Origin: Chitinophagales bacterium
GTDB taxonomy: Bacteria > Bacteroidota > Bacteroidia > Chitinophagales > Chitinophagaceae
Direction: 5' to 3'
Length of the DNA stretch: 64,000 bases
Assembly (NCBI GenBank): GCA_017303335.1
Contig: JAFLBK010000003.1
Span: 248,001-312,000 of the forward strand
A model generated the notes under the pieces. It did no database searches and was not told where the DNA came from. It saw nothing but the letters and a program-made list of their open reading frames with translations. How positions within the stretch are numbered: the first letter of the stretch is position 1; every line of letters begins with the position of its first letter. A program made the translations under genes and the position numbers. Positions 35,485-45,867 of the stretch are shown here, piece by piece.

Positions 35485-36450
35485 ATGTCAGTTTTAATAT
35501 TTCTCGATCAATCCGAAGGACACATAAAGAAATCCTCTTTTGAAGCAGCCTCCTACGGCGCCAAGGTAGCCGAACTCACCAATACCACAGCCGAAGCCAT
35601 CGTGCTGGGTACCGTGAGTGATGACCTGGCATCGTTGGGCCGGTACGGCATCAAAAAAGTTCACACGGTAAAGAACGATGCCCTGAACCAGGTGGATTCG
35701 CAGGTATTTACGAAAATACTGGCCGAAGCCGCCAATACCCTTGGCGCAACGGTGATCGTATTCTCCAATAATTTCAATGGCAAGGCCATTGCGCCCCGGT
35801 TGAGCGTTCGCCTCAAGGCAGGACTGGTATCGGGGGCCGTGGCACTTCCCGAACTGGGCAATGGATTCACGGTAAAGAAAAACGTGTTCAGTGGAAAGGC
35901 TTTTGCACATGTTGCTATCAATACCGATAAAAAGATCATTGCACTCAATCCCAATTCATACGGCATCATTACCACGGATGGCAGCGCCGAGGTGGCAGCA
36001 TTTGCCGCAAGCCCCGACGCTGCCAAAGTGCAGGTAACGGCTACCAATAAAGTGGTGGGTGAAATACCGCTCAGCGAAGCGGAGATCGTAGTGAGCGGCG
36101 GTCGCGGACTGAAAGGTCCGGAGAACTGGGGTATGATCACCGACCTGGCCAAACTGCTTGGAGCCGCTACGGCCTGCAGCCGCCCGGTTGCCGACGTACA
36201 CTGGAGGCCGCATCATGAACATGTCGGCCAAACAGGCCTGGCCATTGCGCCCAACCTCTACATTGCCGTAGGTATCTCCGGCGCCATCCAGCACCTGGCC
36301 GGGGTAAACCGCAGCAAGGTCATCGTGGTGATCAACAAAGACCCCGAAGCGCCTTTCTTTAAAGCCGCCGATTACGGCATCGTAGGCGACGCCTTTGAAG
36401 TAATGCCGAAGATCATCGAAGCGGTTAAAAAACTCAGGCAGGCTTCCTGA
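35485..36450 (+). CDS. etfA: Electron transfer flavoprotein subunit alpha
   Basis: A 321-aa FAD-binding partner of EtfB. The C-terminal FAD domain (about 195-315) is clear: [51 protein letters not shown] and [20 protein letters not shown]. The N-terminal half has the usual alpha/beta fold. The HHEHVGQTG stretch replaces the more common DxGWxxxxxQVGQTG, which may reflect a phylum variant. It is 18 bases after etfB and is ended by a hairpin. Confidence 0.96.
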   Translation: MSVLIFLDQSEGHIKKSSFEAASYGAKVAELTNTTAEAIVLGTVSDDLASLGRYGIKKVHTVKNDALNQVDSQVFTKILAEAANTLGATVIVFSNNFNGKAIAPRLSVRLKAGLVSGAVALPELGNGFTVKKNVFSGKAFAHVAINTDKKIIALNPNSYGIITTDGSAEVAAFAASPDAAKVQVTATNKVVGEIPLSEAEIVVSGGRGLKGPENWGMITDLAKLLGAATACSRPVADVHWRPHHEHVGQTGLAIAPNLYIAVGISGAIQHLAGVNRSKVIVVINKDPEAPFFKAADYGIVGDAFEVMPKIIEAVKKLRQAS

Positions 36451-36475
36451 AAATGACCAGACATCCTTACAGAAT

Positions 36476-36508
36476 AAAAGCCCTTTCATGTAAATCGAAA
36501 GGGCTTTT
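36476..36508 (+). terminator. Terminator of etfBA
   Basis: AAAAGCCCTTTC, nine-base loop, GAAAGGGCTTTT: 12-bp perfect stem, then CGTTTT. Confidence 0.85.
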
Positions 36509-36513
36509 CGTTT

Positions 36514-36521
36514 TATATTTG
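36514..36521 (+). promoter_or_regulatory. -7 promoter box of the bifunctional nuclease gene
   Basis: TATATTTG, a perfect TAnnTTTG, 20 bases before the ATG and immediately after the etfBA terminator. No clear -33 box. Confidence 0.5.
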
Positions 36522-36540
36522 CCCCCGGACGAACCGATAT

Positions 36541-37131
36541 ATGAAAAAGATAGAACTGGAAATCGTGGCACTTTCGCACAGCATCACACAAACGCATTCC
36601 TATGCCGTAGTGCTGGGTGAAGTGAACGGGTTACGCAGGCTTCCCATCGTCATCGGCGGTTTTGAAGCGCAGGCCATTGCCGTGGCGCTCGAACGGATGA
36701 GCCCCAGCCGCCCGCTCACCCACGACCTGATGAAGAATTTCATGATGGCCTTCAACGTAGAACTGCATGAGATCGTCATCAACGACCTGCAGGAAGGCAT
36801 CTTCTACAGCAAGCTGGTTTGCAGCTCCACCAATGATACCGTTGAGATCGATTCCCGCACATCCGATGCCCTTGCCCTGGCCGTTCGGTTCGGTTGTCCT
36901 ATCTACACCTACGATACCATCCTCGACCAGGCCGGAATCCTGATGGAAGGAGAAGAAAAGAAACAAAAAGCGACCGCTTCGCCCGTAACCTCCGAGGCTG
37001 CAGGAAGCGACGACCTGAAATCCATGACGCTGGATGAACTTGAAACCCTGCTGGCCGATGTGCTGGAACACGAAGACTATATCCGGGCCATTGCCATACG
37101 CGATGAGATCAAGACCCGGAAGAAGAAATAA
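36541..37131 (+). CDS. Bifunctional nuclease (DUF151) family protein
   Basis: A 196-aa protein. Residues about 1-135 form the DUF151/BFN domain (IELEIVALSHSITQTHSYAV, LPIVIGGFEAQAIAVALE, RTSDALALAVRFGCPIYT). The last 40 residues form a UvrB/UvrC-like coiled pair (LDELETLLADVLEHEDYIRA, AIRDEIKTRKK) joined by an Ala/Ser-rich linker. Members act on DNA/RNA in plants; in bacteria the role is less certain. It has its own -7 box and is followed by ispE after 53 bases on the same strand. Confidence 0.92.
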   Translation: MKKIELEIVALSHSITQTHSYAVVLGEVNGLRRLPIVIGGFEAQAIAVALERMSPSRPLTHDLMKNFMMAFNVELHEIVINDLQEGIFYSKLVCSSTNDTVEIDSRTSDALALAVRFGCPIYTYDTILDQAGILMEGEEKKQKATASPVTSEAAGSDDLKSMTLDELETLLADVLEHEDYIRAIAIRDEIKTRKKK

Positions 37132-37184
37132 GATTTACGTTCCGTTCTGCATTTATATTCCTCATTCTTAATGATTCATTCCAG

Positions 37185-38006
37185 ATGGTTGTTTTCCCCA
37201 ATTGTAAAATAAACCTCGGCCTGAATATCCTGCGAAAAAGAAGCGATGGCTTCCACGACCTCGAAACGATCTTCTACCCCATCCGCCTCCGGGATGCCCT
37301 GGAACTGATTCCTTCTCCGGCAACAAATGATATAGTCTTTACAACAACCGGGTTGCCCGTATCCGGCAACAGCGATGACAATCTTTGTGTGAAAGCCTAT
37401 CGGCTGCTGCAACATGATTTTCCGCAGCTTCCACCCGTGAGCGTTCATTTACACAAGGCCATTCCCATGGGCGCCGGGCTTGGCGGTGGTTCCGCCGACG
37501 CGGCATTCATGCTTCGCCTGCTCAATGATAAATTTCAATTAGCACTTTCCGATGACCAGTTGATCGGCTATGCGCTGCAACTGGGCAGCGATTGTCCCTT
37601 CTTCATCCTCAACAAACCCTGCTTCGCCACCGGGCGTGGCGAAAAGATGCAAGCGATTGCACTTGATCTTTCCGCATACCAATTCATACTGGTGAACCCC
37701 GGCATCCACGTCAATACCGGCTGGGCTTTTTCGAAGATCGTTCCCGCGATCCCCGCCAAAAGCAGCAGGGATATCGTTGCCCAGCCGATCGAAAGCTGGA
37801 AAACTGAATTGAAAAACGACTTTGAAGAAGCCGTTTTCGCCGAATACCCCGAAATAAAAAGGATCCGGGATGAATTATACGGGCGGGGCGCCGTTTATGC
37901 AGCCATGAGCGGAAGCGGCAGCACCGTATTCGGTATCTTCGAAAAACGCATACCAGCTGCTTTGTTTGCAGCGAAGAACTATTTTGTTCACGAATGTGCA
38001 GGCTGA
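37185..38006 (+). CDS. ispE: 4-diphosphocytidyl-2-C-methyl-D-erythritol kinase
   Basis: A 273-aa GHMP kinase that phosphorylates CDP-methylerythritol in the non-mevalonate isoprenoid pathway. The substrate-binding start CKINLGLNILRKRSDGFHDL and the ATP loop GAGLGGGSADAA (96-107) are present, as is GSDCPFF. The C-terminal AAMSGSGSTVFGIF is the third GHMP motif. The start ATG at 37185 gives a normal N-terminus. No other isoprenoid gene is near. Confidence 0.96.
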   Translation: MVVFPNCKINLGLNILRKRSDGFHDLETIFYPIRLRDALELIPSPATNDIVFTTTGLPVSGNSDDNLCVKAYRLLQHDFPQLPPVSVHLHKAIPMGAGLGGGSADAAFMLRLLNDKFQLALSDDQLIGYALQLGSDCPFFILNKPCFATGRGEKMQAIALDLSAYQFILVNPGIHVNTGWAFSKIVPAIPAKSSRDIVAQPIESWKTELKNDFEEAVFAEYPEIKRIRDELYGRGAVYAAMSGSGSTVFGIFEKRIPAALFAAKNYFVHECAG

Positions 38007-38239
38007 CACGCTGATAGCCAAGCAATCAACCCATATCCGGTATCTGGTATCCGTCATCTTGTATTTCTCCCCGATTAACGTTATCTTGCACAAAATTTCT
38101 ACGATCAAAAAGCTGTTGAACATAGCATCCTTCCTCTGCAGCAACCTCGACCTGCTCAACCATCGAGGATAAGCCCCTTATACCCCCTCCTTGCTGAGGG
38201 GCCAGCACCCGTATCTTTTATCATCATAATTTTTCCTGT

Positions 38240-39475
38240 ATGCATTCTACTGTAAATATATCCGCCAATACACAATACTTTCTTGAACTGGAAGAGAAAT
38301 ACGGCGCACACAACTATCATCCCCTGCCGGTTGTACTCGAACGGGGCGAAGGCGTGTTCGTATTCGACGTCGACGGTAAACGCTATTACGATTTCTTAAG
38401 CGGCTACTCGGCCGTGAACCAGGGACATTGCCATCCCCGTATCATCGCCACACTGGTGGAACAGGCGCAGAAACTGACCCTCACTTCCCGGGCTTTTCAC
38501 AGCAACCTGCTCGGCGAATACGAACGATACATCACGGCCTATTTCGGGTACGACAAAGTGCTTCCGATGAATACCGGTGTGGAAGCGGTTGAAACAGCGA
38601 TCAAGCTTGCCCGGCATTGGGGTTACCGCGTAAAAGGCATTGCCGAAGACCGGGCTAAGATCATCGTATGCAGCAATAATTTTCATGGCAGAACCACCGG
38701 CGTGATCTCGTTCAGCAATGACCCGGTTGCCACCACGGATTTCGGACCCTTCATCGCCGGTTACGAAAAGATAGCTTTCAATGACCTGGCTGCGCTTGAA
38801 AAAGCGTTGCAGGATAAGAACGTATGCGGATTTCTTTTTGAACCCATACAAGGAGAGGCCGGCGTAGTGGTACCCGACGAAGGATATTACAAAGGCGTTC
38901 GCACACTGTGCAGTGAATATAATGTACTCATGATCGCCGATGAAATACAGACAGGACTGGCCCGAACCGGGCATATGCTCGCCTGCGATGCGGAGCAGGT
39001 ACGTCCCGATATATTGGTCCTTGGAAAAGCCCTGAGTGGCGGGATCCTTCCGGTAAGCGCTGTATTAAGCGATGATGCCTTGATGATGACCATCAAACCC
39101 GGCGAACACGGAAGCACCTATGGCGGAAACCCGCTGGCTTGTGCCGTAGCCATGACAGCCCTGCAGGTTTTGAAAGACGAGAACATGGCTGCACAGGCGG
39201 ATGCCATGGGAGAACTGCTGCGCAGCGAACTTCGAAAACTCAATTCGCCCTTTATCGAAACCGTGCGTGGAAAGGGGTTGCTCAACGCGATCGTGATCAA
39301 ACATCCGAACCCGGATGCCGCCTGGGAACTTTGCCTGGCTTTAAAAGAAAATGGCTTACTGGCCAAGCCAACGCATGGCGATAAGATACGGTTTGCACCG
39401 CCGCTGGTGATCAATAAAGAACAGGTGCTGGAATGTGTTCGTATCATTGAGAAAAGTTTATCCCGGTTAGCCTGA
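38240..39475 (+). CDS. rocD: Ornithine-oxo-acid transaminase
   Basis: A 411-aa class III PLP-dependent aminotransferase converting ornithine and 2-oxoglutarate to glutamate semialdehyde and glutamate. The PLP Lys is K263 ([16 protein letters not shown]) with D234 in [14 protein letters not shown]; other marks are [15 protein letters not shown] and [35 protein letters not shown] near the N-terminus is the usual ornithine aminotransferase form. The 233-base gap before it holds no gene or clear signal that I can support. Confidence 0.95.
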   Translation: MHSTVNISANTQYFLELEEKYGAHNYHPLPVVLERGEGVFVFDVDGKRYYDFLSGYSAVNQGHCHPRIIATLVEQAQKLTLTSRAFHSNLLGEYERYITAYFGYDKVLPMNTGVEAVETAIKLARHWGYRVKGIAEDRAKIIVCSNNFHGRTTGVISFSNDPVATTDFGPFIAGYEKIAFNDLAALEKALQDKNVCGFLFEPIQGEAGVVVPDEGYYKGVRTLCSEYNVLMIADEIQTGLARTGHMLACDAEQVRPDILVLGKALSGGILPVSAVLSDDALMMTIKPGEHGSTYGGNPLACAVAMTALQVLKDENMAAQADAMGELLRSELRKLNSPFIETVRGKGLLNAIVIKHPNPDAAWELCLALKENGLLAKPTHGDKIRFAPPLVINKEQVLECVRIIEKSLSRLA

Positions 39476-39569
39476 AGCTGACAATATTTTTTAAAACCGA
39501 CATACAGCAATCGATTTCCGCTGTGCCCTTCCAATATTAATTGTATCTTGATTTTTCAACCGCAGCGTT

Positions 39570-40277
39570 ATGGACACACACCTGCATCACGATCATGTTG
39601 AATCGCACCTGCAAAGCTCCGACCTCCTCCGGGATGTGGTGATCGGCATGAGCGACGGGCTCACCGTTCCCTTTGCCCTGGCAGCGGGCCTAAGCGGCGC
39701 CATCGACAGCAGCAACATTGTGGTCATCGCGGGCATCGCCGAGATCGCCGCCGGCAGTATTGCCATGGGACTGGGCGGATACCTGGCGGGTAAAACCGAG
39801 CAGGACCATTACCAAAGCGAATTGAAAAGAGAATACGATGAAGTGGAGAATCTTCGTCACCGCGAGATCGCCGAAACAAAAGAATTCTTCGCCAATATCG
39901 GGTTGAGCGAATCCCTGCAGAACCAGGCTACCGAAGAGATCGCCAAAGACAAAGACCGCTGGGTGGAGTTCATGATGAAATATGAACTGGGGCTCGACAA
40001 GCCTGATCCGAAACGGGCCACCAAAAGCGCCCTGAATATTGGCATTTCGTATATCCTGGGAGGAATCATACCACTGAGTCCATATTTTTTCATCGCCAGT
40101 TCAACCGAGGCGTTGAAAATATCCGTCATCGCCACCCTGATCTGCCTGTTTATATTTGGATATTTCAAAAGCCGGATTACCGGCGTGAATCCCTTATGGG
40201 GCGCCTTGAAAGTGACCCTGATCGGCGCCCTGGCCGCAGGCGCCGCCTTTGGCGTGGCCAAGCTGATCGAAAGTTGA
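39570..40277 (+). CDS. VIT/CCC1-family metal transporter
   Basis: A 235-aa membrane protein of the vacuolar-iron-transporter family, moving Fe2+ or Mn2+. The N-terminal VVIGMSDGLTVPFALAAGLS and AGSIAMGLGGYLAGK form helices 1 and 2; the soluble metal-binding helical hairpin (EQDHYQSELKREYDEVENLR, EIAKDKDRWVEFMMKYE) is rich in Glu; three more helices follow. A His-rich start (DTHLHHDHVESH) probably adds metal binding. The length is normal. It is alone in its unit. Confidence 0.93.
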   Translation: MDTHLHHDHVESHLQSSDLLRDVVIGMSDGLTVPFALAAGLSGAIDSSNIVVIAGIAEIAAGSIAMGLGGYLAGKTEQDHYQSELKREYDEVENLRHREIAETKEFFANIGLSESLQNQATEEIAKDKDRWVEFMMKYELGLDKPDPKRATKSALNIGISYILGGIIPLSPYFFIASSTEALKISVIATLICLFIFGYFKSRITGVNPLWGALKVTLIGALAAGAAFGVAKLIES

Positions 40278-40316
40278 TCCTCCTATCTGCCGAATAAACC
40301 GTCTTCCTCTGGCACG

Positions 40317-40333
40317 CCGTTTGCCAAACGGCC
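40317..40333 (+). terminator. Short hairpin after the VIT gene
   Basis: GCCGTTT, loop GCC, AAACGGC: 7-bp perfect stem without a T run. Confidence 0.35.
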
Positions 40334-40397
40334 CCGTATTTCCTTCCGCCCTTTCGAAAATTGATGTATTGTTCCCTGTACGTAAATAAATTTTCTT

Positions 40398-42632
40398 ATG
40401 GGCTCCAGACTGCCAGCAACCAAGCACCTGATCACTGTTTTCCTCTTCATTATTCTTTCCGTTTCCGCAGAGGCGGCTACGTATTATATCGACCCGAACG
40501 GGAATGACGTTACCGGCAATGGCTCCCTCGCCAATCCCTGGAAAACATTACGGAAAGCGACACTAACGGTTACAGGCGCCGGTAATATCATTCATGTAAA
40601 TGCCGGCACCTACTACGAAACACAGGAATGCTACCTCGCTGTGGGTGTAAACCTGGAAGGCGCAGGCAGTACGGTCACCATTATCCGGGGAGAGATCACG
40701 GGGCAATTCTCAACCCTGCTGTCGCTCGATTCGCCCAACGATACCAATGGCAATCAATCGGTATCGGGTATCACCTTCGATGGCCAATACGTAAGTGAAA
40801 CCAATTTCAAAACATGGATCGGCCTGTTCGTGACCGGGCGCAGCAATGTTTCGATCCATGATTGCAAGGTCATCAACTTCATCAACCGCGGCGTGATCTT
40901 CGACGGCAACGACGCCAATGACCCGATCTACGACCCGGGTCATTACGCGACCGGAAATAAATTCTACAACAATACCGTACTCAATTCAGCGGAGAATAAC
41001 GGCAACTTCGGAACCGGGTTAATCAATATCGGCTCGCAGATGAATATGGAGATCTATAACAATGTGCTGATACAGGACCAGCGGCCCGATTTTAAAAACG
41101 GATGGCCCATCAAACCCTGGAATAACGGCTGGATCAAGGGTGTAAAGATCTACAACAATACACTGACCAAGGCCCCGTACAAAGGCACATTCCCGGGACA
41201 AAACGGCGACTGGGATTTTTGCATCGAACTGCTGAACATTGAAGGCGGTTTGGAAATTTACAACAACAGCATCCAGGGCAGTATCGACCTGAATTTCTGC
41301 CGCAAGGGAAGCTACGCGTTCTCGGCATGGATACATAACAATACACTGGGACGTACACCGGCCAATCCAAACTTTGAAAGCGGCATCGTACTCGAATTCA
41401 AAGCCGAGCATGTGCTGATCGAAAACAATACGCTTAATAATGTATCGAGCGGTGTGCAGTTCAACACCCGTTCTGTAAACAATGACGGCGGATTTCCAAA
41501 CCCCGGAGGCGGCGTACCCCCGGGAGGTTTCAGCTACCTGCTTAATAACACGATCCGGAACAATCTATTTTCCAACCTCTATTATGGCAATGGCGCGGGT
41601 ACCGCTGCCGGAGTGATCATCCTCAGCGAAAACGGGAACGACCAGCAGGTGAACGGACTGAACATCTACAACAATACCTTTGTCGCGAAATCAGGTTCCG
41701 CCCCGATCACCTGCATCGATTTTTCCAACCAGGAGAATGGGAATGCCAGCAATATCAATATCCGGAACAATATCATAACCGGCTTTACGTATACCTGGCT
41801 TGCGGGCAGCGCACCCAATACCGCCATCAGTAATATGGTGGTTACACACAACGACGCGTATAACAATGGCAGTGGCAATACGCCGGTATGGCCGGCTGGA
41901 AACCCCACCGCTTATACCTACAATAATAACATCAGCGTAAATCCCTTATTTGTATCCGCCACCGATTTCCGATTGCAGGCGCTTTCACCCGCAATCGACC
42001 GGGGTATCGATATCGGACTTCCGTTTACCGGAGCCGCCCCGGACCTGGGCTATGCAGAGTTCAATGCCGGTCCGCCCCTCCCCATCACCCTGCTTGAGTT
42101 TTCCGTGAAGAAGGCAGCCAATACAAACAAGCTGCAATGGACAACCGCTTCCGAGATCAACAGCGATCATTTCCGGATCGAACGAAGTGCGGATGGCCTT
42201 GTCTTTTCATCGATCGGCCAGGTACCGGCAGCCGGTATTTCATCAACATACATGCATTACACATTTACCGACGGCAATCCCCTGGCCGGCATCAACTACT
42301 ACCGCCTGGTAATGATTGATAAACAAGGCAGCATTGTTTACAGCAAGATCGTTTCCGTAACACCCGATAATACCGCCGATCTGCGCCTAGGTTATGCATC
42401 ACTCAATTCCGGGAAACTCAACATACAGGTGTATAGTTCCAGGACCGAAAAAGCTACACTGCTGATCACAGATATGAGCGGGCGCAGGCTTTTTACAACA
42501 CAGGTAATGCTTCAGCCCGGAACAACATCGTTCACGAGAGATATTCCGGGCCTGCCGGCCGGCATATACAATATGGTGTTGTTCACCAGCGGGAAACCGG
42601 TCACAAAACGCTTATTCACCGGAAACCGGTAA
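40398..42632 (+). CDS. Secreted parallel beta-helix protein with T9SS-type sorting domain, copy 1
   Basis: A 744-aa surface or secreted protein. Signal peptide at 1-27 (LITVFLFIILSVSAEA). A DUF1565-like start follows (TYYIDPNGNDVTGNGSLANP) leading into a right-handed parallel beta-helix (about 50-540) with many NN-rich turns such as KFYNNTVLN, IYNNVLI and IENNTLNNVSSG, typical of polysaccharide-binding or -cutting folds. A fibronectin-like segment (LPITLLEFSVKK, LQWTTASEINSDHFRIERS) and a C-terminal sorting-like domain (LPAGIYNMVLF) end it. No lyase active site can be fixed. It is the first of three paralogues in a row. Confidence 0.9.
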   Translation: MGSRLPATKHLITVFLFIILSVSAEAATYYIDPNGNDVTGNGSLANPWKTLRKATLTVTGAGNIIHVNAGTYYETQECYLAVGVNLEGAGSTVTIIRGEITGQFSTLLSLDSPNDTNGNQSVSGITFDGQYVSETNFKTWIGLFVTGRSNVSIHDCKVINFINRGVIFDGNDANDPIYDPGHYATGNKFYNNTVLNSAENNGNFGTGLINIGSQMNMEIYNNVLIQDQRPDFKNGWPIKPWNNGWIKGVKIYNNTLTKAPYKGTFPGQNGDWDFCIELLNIEGGLEIYNNSIQGSIDLNFCRKGSYAFSAWIHNNTLGRTPANPNFESGIVLEFKAEHVLIENNTLNNVSSGVQFNTRSVNNDGGFPNPGGGVPPGGFSYLLNNTIRNNLFSNLYYGNGAGTAAGVIILSENGNDQQVNGLNIYNNTFVAKSGSAPITCIDFSNQENGNASNINIRNNIITGFTYTWLAGSAPNTAISNMVVTHNDAYNNGSGNTPVWPAGNPTAYTYNNNISVNPLFVSATDFRLQALSPAIDRGIDIGLPFTGAAPDLGYAEFNAGPPLPITLLEFSVKKAANTNKLQWTTASEINSDHFRIERSADGLVFSSIGQVPAAGISSTYMHYTFTDGNPLAGINYYRLVMIDKQGSIVYSKIVSVTPDNTADLRLGYASLNSGKLNIQVYSSRTEKATLLITDMSGRRLFTTQVMLQPGTTSFTRDIPGLPAGIYNMVLFTSGKPVTKRLFTGNR

Positions 42633-43290
42633 TCCGTGTACATATTCATTTGTTTTTTGCTGTCTCGTATTTTTTCTACGTGATGTCACATGCTGTTTGT
42701 CGTACAACCGTATTATCAACATCCCTGCAGTAACATCTGGATAAAAAGAGTGTTGTTTTTAAAATAATTAAAAATCCGATTCCGTTCATTTTTCAGTGTT
42801 GCGGTATATCATTCATGAATTGTATATCCTATTCCCGCGAACAAATTGCAAACAAAGAATATGGTATGATTTTGGGTAACTGCAAGACTCGTGTTCAACG
42901 CATAAAAAAAACCTATGAAAACTGAAATCATCTACCCGTTAAGGAGAATACGGTTTCCCGTTAGCTGACGCTTCTCCTGATCATCATCAACTTTATTGTC
43001 GCCCCGTAACCGACCGGAAAATTACCGGACCGGGCAACGACTGCCTGCTGCCCACAGGCGCCCTATCCTGCAACTAAAACTGGCCTGATACGCTGGTAAG
43101 GAACAACTATGCGCTGTATTGATCTGCACACGCATGCATTTACGATACGATAGCCGAACCAGCACTACAAGAAAGATGTTTGTTGGTTGAGCCTTTCTCA
43201 ATTTCAGATCAGCAAATTTTGTAACTGACAATTGATCGCACCCTGTGTATGGTCAATACCAATATCCGTTAAAAACCAAAAAATATCCCA
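42633..43290. other. 658-base gene-free gap with a decayed reading frame
   Basis: No intact gene is visible. At 42915 a short frame starts MKTEIIYPLRRIRFPVS and stops after 17 codons; in another frame just after it a hydrophobic stretch LLLIIINFIVAP follows before another stop. Together they look like a broken signal peptide, perhaps of a lost fourth beta-helix gene, since the next gene also starts MKT. No strong promoter or terminator was found in the rest of the gap. Confidence 0.4.
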
Positions 43291-45543
43291 ATGAAAACTC
43301 ATCTGCTTTCAGCAGGAAAAAAGGGGCAACACGCATTCCTGCTTGCCGGTATCTTACTCCTGCTCTCCTTCGCCAGTTCGGCAACAACCTATTATGTTAG
43401 TCCGCTTGGCAACGACAATACCGGAACCGGTACGCTCGCCAATCCCTGGAAAACGCTGCGGAAAGCGACCAGTACGGTTACCGCTGCCGGCAATACCATT
43501 CACCTGGTTGCAGGAACCTATACCGAAACACAAGCGTCGTCGCTGGCGCCGGGCGTAAGCCTGGAAGGCGAAGGACTGGCCACCACCATCGTGATCAGCA
43601 ATATCACCGGGCAATGGAGCAACCTGCTTTCCCTGAGCTCGGGCCAGGACACCAACGGCAATCAAAGCATTTCCGGGATCACGTTTGATGGACAATACGT
43701 GAATGAAACAACGTACAAAACATGGATCGCCATCTGGATCACAGGGAGGAGCAATGTAGTGATACACGATTGCAAGATCATCAACTTCAAAGACCGCGGT
43801 GTGATCTTCGATGGCAACGATGCCACGGACCCGCATTCGGATCCCGGGCATTATGCCACCGGCAATAAATTCTACAACAATACCGTGCTGAACTCGGCCG
43901 CCAATACCGGGAACTACGGCGCGGGCCTTGTGAACATAGGCGGACAACTGGGCATGGAGATCTACAACAATACACTTATCCAGAACCAGCGCCCGAATTT
44001 TAAGAATGGCTGGCCGCTCAAGTACTGGGACGAAGGATGGCTGAAAGGCGTGAAGATATATAACAACATACTCACCAAAGCTCCCTATGTGGGTTCGTAC
44101 CCGGGCGAGAACGGCGATTGGGATTTCGCGATCGAGTTCTTTAATATCCAGGGAATCGAGATCTACAATAATACGATACAGGGAAGCATCGATCTTAACT
44201 ACAACCGAAAGGGTTCGTATGCGTTCACCGCATGGATCCATCACAATACACTGCATCATTCCACGCTCAACAGCAATTTCGAGAGCGGCATCATCCTCGA
44301 ATTCCGCACCGAGTCGATCATCATTGAAGACAATATCTTCAACAATGTATCCAGCGGCGTGCAGTTCAATACACGGGGCGTGGCTAATACCGGCGGCAAT
44401 AATCCCGAAACACCCGCTCCGGCCGGCGGGTACAGCGTGCTGTCGAACAATATCATCCGCCGGAACCTGTTCTCCAATGTATACCAGGGTAATGGCGTAG
44501 GTACTGCCGCCGGCATTACGGTTATCAGCGAAGGAACCGATGATCCGCAGATACAGGGACTGGATATCTACAACAACACCATCGTGGCGAAATCGGGTGA
44601 TGCACCCTGGATCGGGATCGACTTCACTTCCATGAGCGCCCCCACTGCCAGTGGTTCCAACATCAATATCCGGAACAACATCGTGGTGGGTTTCGGCGAT
44701 GCCTGGCTGAAAGGGACCAGCGGCGCCGGTAACACGCACCTCACCGGGGTGGTGGTAACGCACAACGACGCCTGGAACAATGGCAGCGGAAATACACCTT
44801 CCTGGCCGGGCGGAAATCCAACCAGCTATACCTACAATAACAATAAAGCCACGAATCCGCTTTTTGTTTCCACAACCGATTTCAGGCTTCAGCCAGCCTC
44901 AACGCTCATCGACGCGGGTATCTATGTAGGATCGCCCTACGCAGGCAACGCTCCCGATGACGGTTACAATGAATTCGGCGCGGGAGCATTACCGATCACC
45001 TTAGTGAATTTTACTGTCAAAGAAAACAATGGAAAGAACATATTGAACTGGAGTACCGCCAATGAAATAAACAGCAGTTATTTCAGTATCGAACGCAGTA
45101 CCGATGGAAAAAGTTTCTTTCCGATCGGGCGGGTGAATGCCAACGGATTTTCATCGGCGGAGATAAAATACAGTTTTACCGATCCATCGCCTGCCGACGG
45201 AAAGAATTTTTACCGGCTGGCCATGACCGACCTGGACGCCAGCTATGAATACAGCAAGATCGTTTCCGTGAACAACAAACGTTCACAATCGCTCCGGTTT
45301 GGCTATACGAGTCTGCAGGCAGGAAACAGTTCCGCAGTGATCAACGTCAGCAGTTCCAAAGCACAGGCAGCCAACCTGGTGATCGCCGATGCCGCGGGCC
45401 GGTTAATACTATCAGCCCCGGTTCAGCTGCAGGCAGGAATCAATACCCTGAACAAATCGATGCCTGCCATAGCCGCCGGCATCTACTACCTGCGCCTGTT
45501 CACAACGGAAGAAAGCGTGGTAAAAAGCATTATCAGCCAATAA
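43291..45543 (+). CDS. Secreted parallel beta-helix protein with T9SS-type sorting domain, copy 2
   Basis: A 750-aa paralogue of the gene at 40398, co-linear over its length: signal peptide (HAFLLAGILLLLSFASSA), DUF1565-like TYYVSPLGNDNTGTG, the same helix turns (GRSNVVIHDCKIINFKDRGV, KFYNNTVLNSA, YNNTIQGSIDLNYN), the LPITLVNFTVKENNGKN segment and a C-terminal domain with MPAIAAGIYYLRLFT. The closest relative is copy 1 (YATGNKFYNNTVLNSA in both), which suggests a recent duplication. Same unknown substrate or role. Followed by a strong terminator. Confidence 0.9.
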   Translation: MKTHLLSAGKKGQHAFLLAGILLLLSFASSATTYYVSPLGNDNTGTGTLANPWKTLRKATSTVTAAGNTIHLVAGTYTETQASSLAPGVSLEGEGLATTIVISNITGQWSNLLSLSSGQDTNGNQSISGITFDGQYVNETTYKTWIAIWITGRSNVVIHDCKIINFKDRGVIFDGNDATDPHSDPGHYATGNKFYNNTVLNSAANTGNYGAGLVNIGGQLGMEIYNNTLIQNQRPNFKNGWPLKYWDEGWLKGVKIYNNILTKAPYVGSYPGENGDWDFAIEFFNIQGIEIYNNTIQGSIDLNYNRKGSYAFTAWIHHNTLHHSTLNSNFESGIILEFRTESIIIEDNIFNNVSSGVQFNTRGVANTGGNNPETPAPAGGYSVLSNNIIRRNLFSNVYQGNGVGTAAGITVISEGTDDPQIQGLDIYNNTIVAKSGDAPWIGIDFTSMSAPTASGSNINIRNNIVVGFGDAWLKGTSGAGNTHLTGVVVTHNDAWNNGSGNTPSWPGGNPTSYTYNNNKATNPLFVSTTDFRLQPASTLIDAGIYVGSPYAGNAPDDGYNEFGAGALPITLVNFTVKENNGKNILNWSTANEINSSYFSIERSTDGKSFFPIGRVNANGFSSAEIKYSFTDPSPADGKNFYRLAMTDLDASYEYSKIVSVNNKRSQSLRFGYTSLQAGNSSAVINVSSSKAQAANLVIADAAGRLILSAPVQLQAGINTLNKSMPAIAAGIYYLRLFTTEESVVKSIISQ

Positions 45544-45564
45544 ACGGATACCAATACTATCTTG

Positions 45565-45594
45565 AAAACCTCCCCCACTCAGGGGAGGTTTTCG
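45565..45594 (+). terminator. Terminator after beta-helix copy 2
   Basis: AAAACCTCCCC (45565-45575), loop CACTCA, GGGGAGGTTTT (45582-45592): 11-bp perfect stem. The rest of the 324-base gap (45544-45867) shows nothing I can support. Confidence 0.88.
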
Positions 45595-45867
45595 TTTGTG
45601 CAACTGCCCATGGGACGATTCGGGCCTTTTACCGGTGCAAGGAGATAAATGCCTGGTAATCAAAACCTATTCTAGTATTTGTACTTTTCAGCCGTAAAAA
45701 TGTGGATTGCCTGTGGATATTAGCGTTTCTCGCCGTATATTGAGCGTCTGTTTGGCCATGTGAGTATCTCCAATACCAGCAAAAAGCTGCGATCCGTAAG
45801 CGCAATATCTCCCTGTCATATTTAATAAAACAGAACCAGCCGTTCTGAAGTAATATTTTTTTCTGCT

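Noticed and set aside
43354..44763. 469-codon open frame on the minus strand
   Set aside because: Antisense to beta-helix copy 2; His/Val/Asp-rich translation with no family marks.
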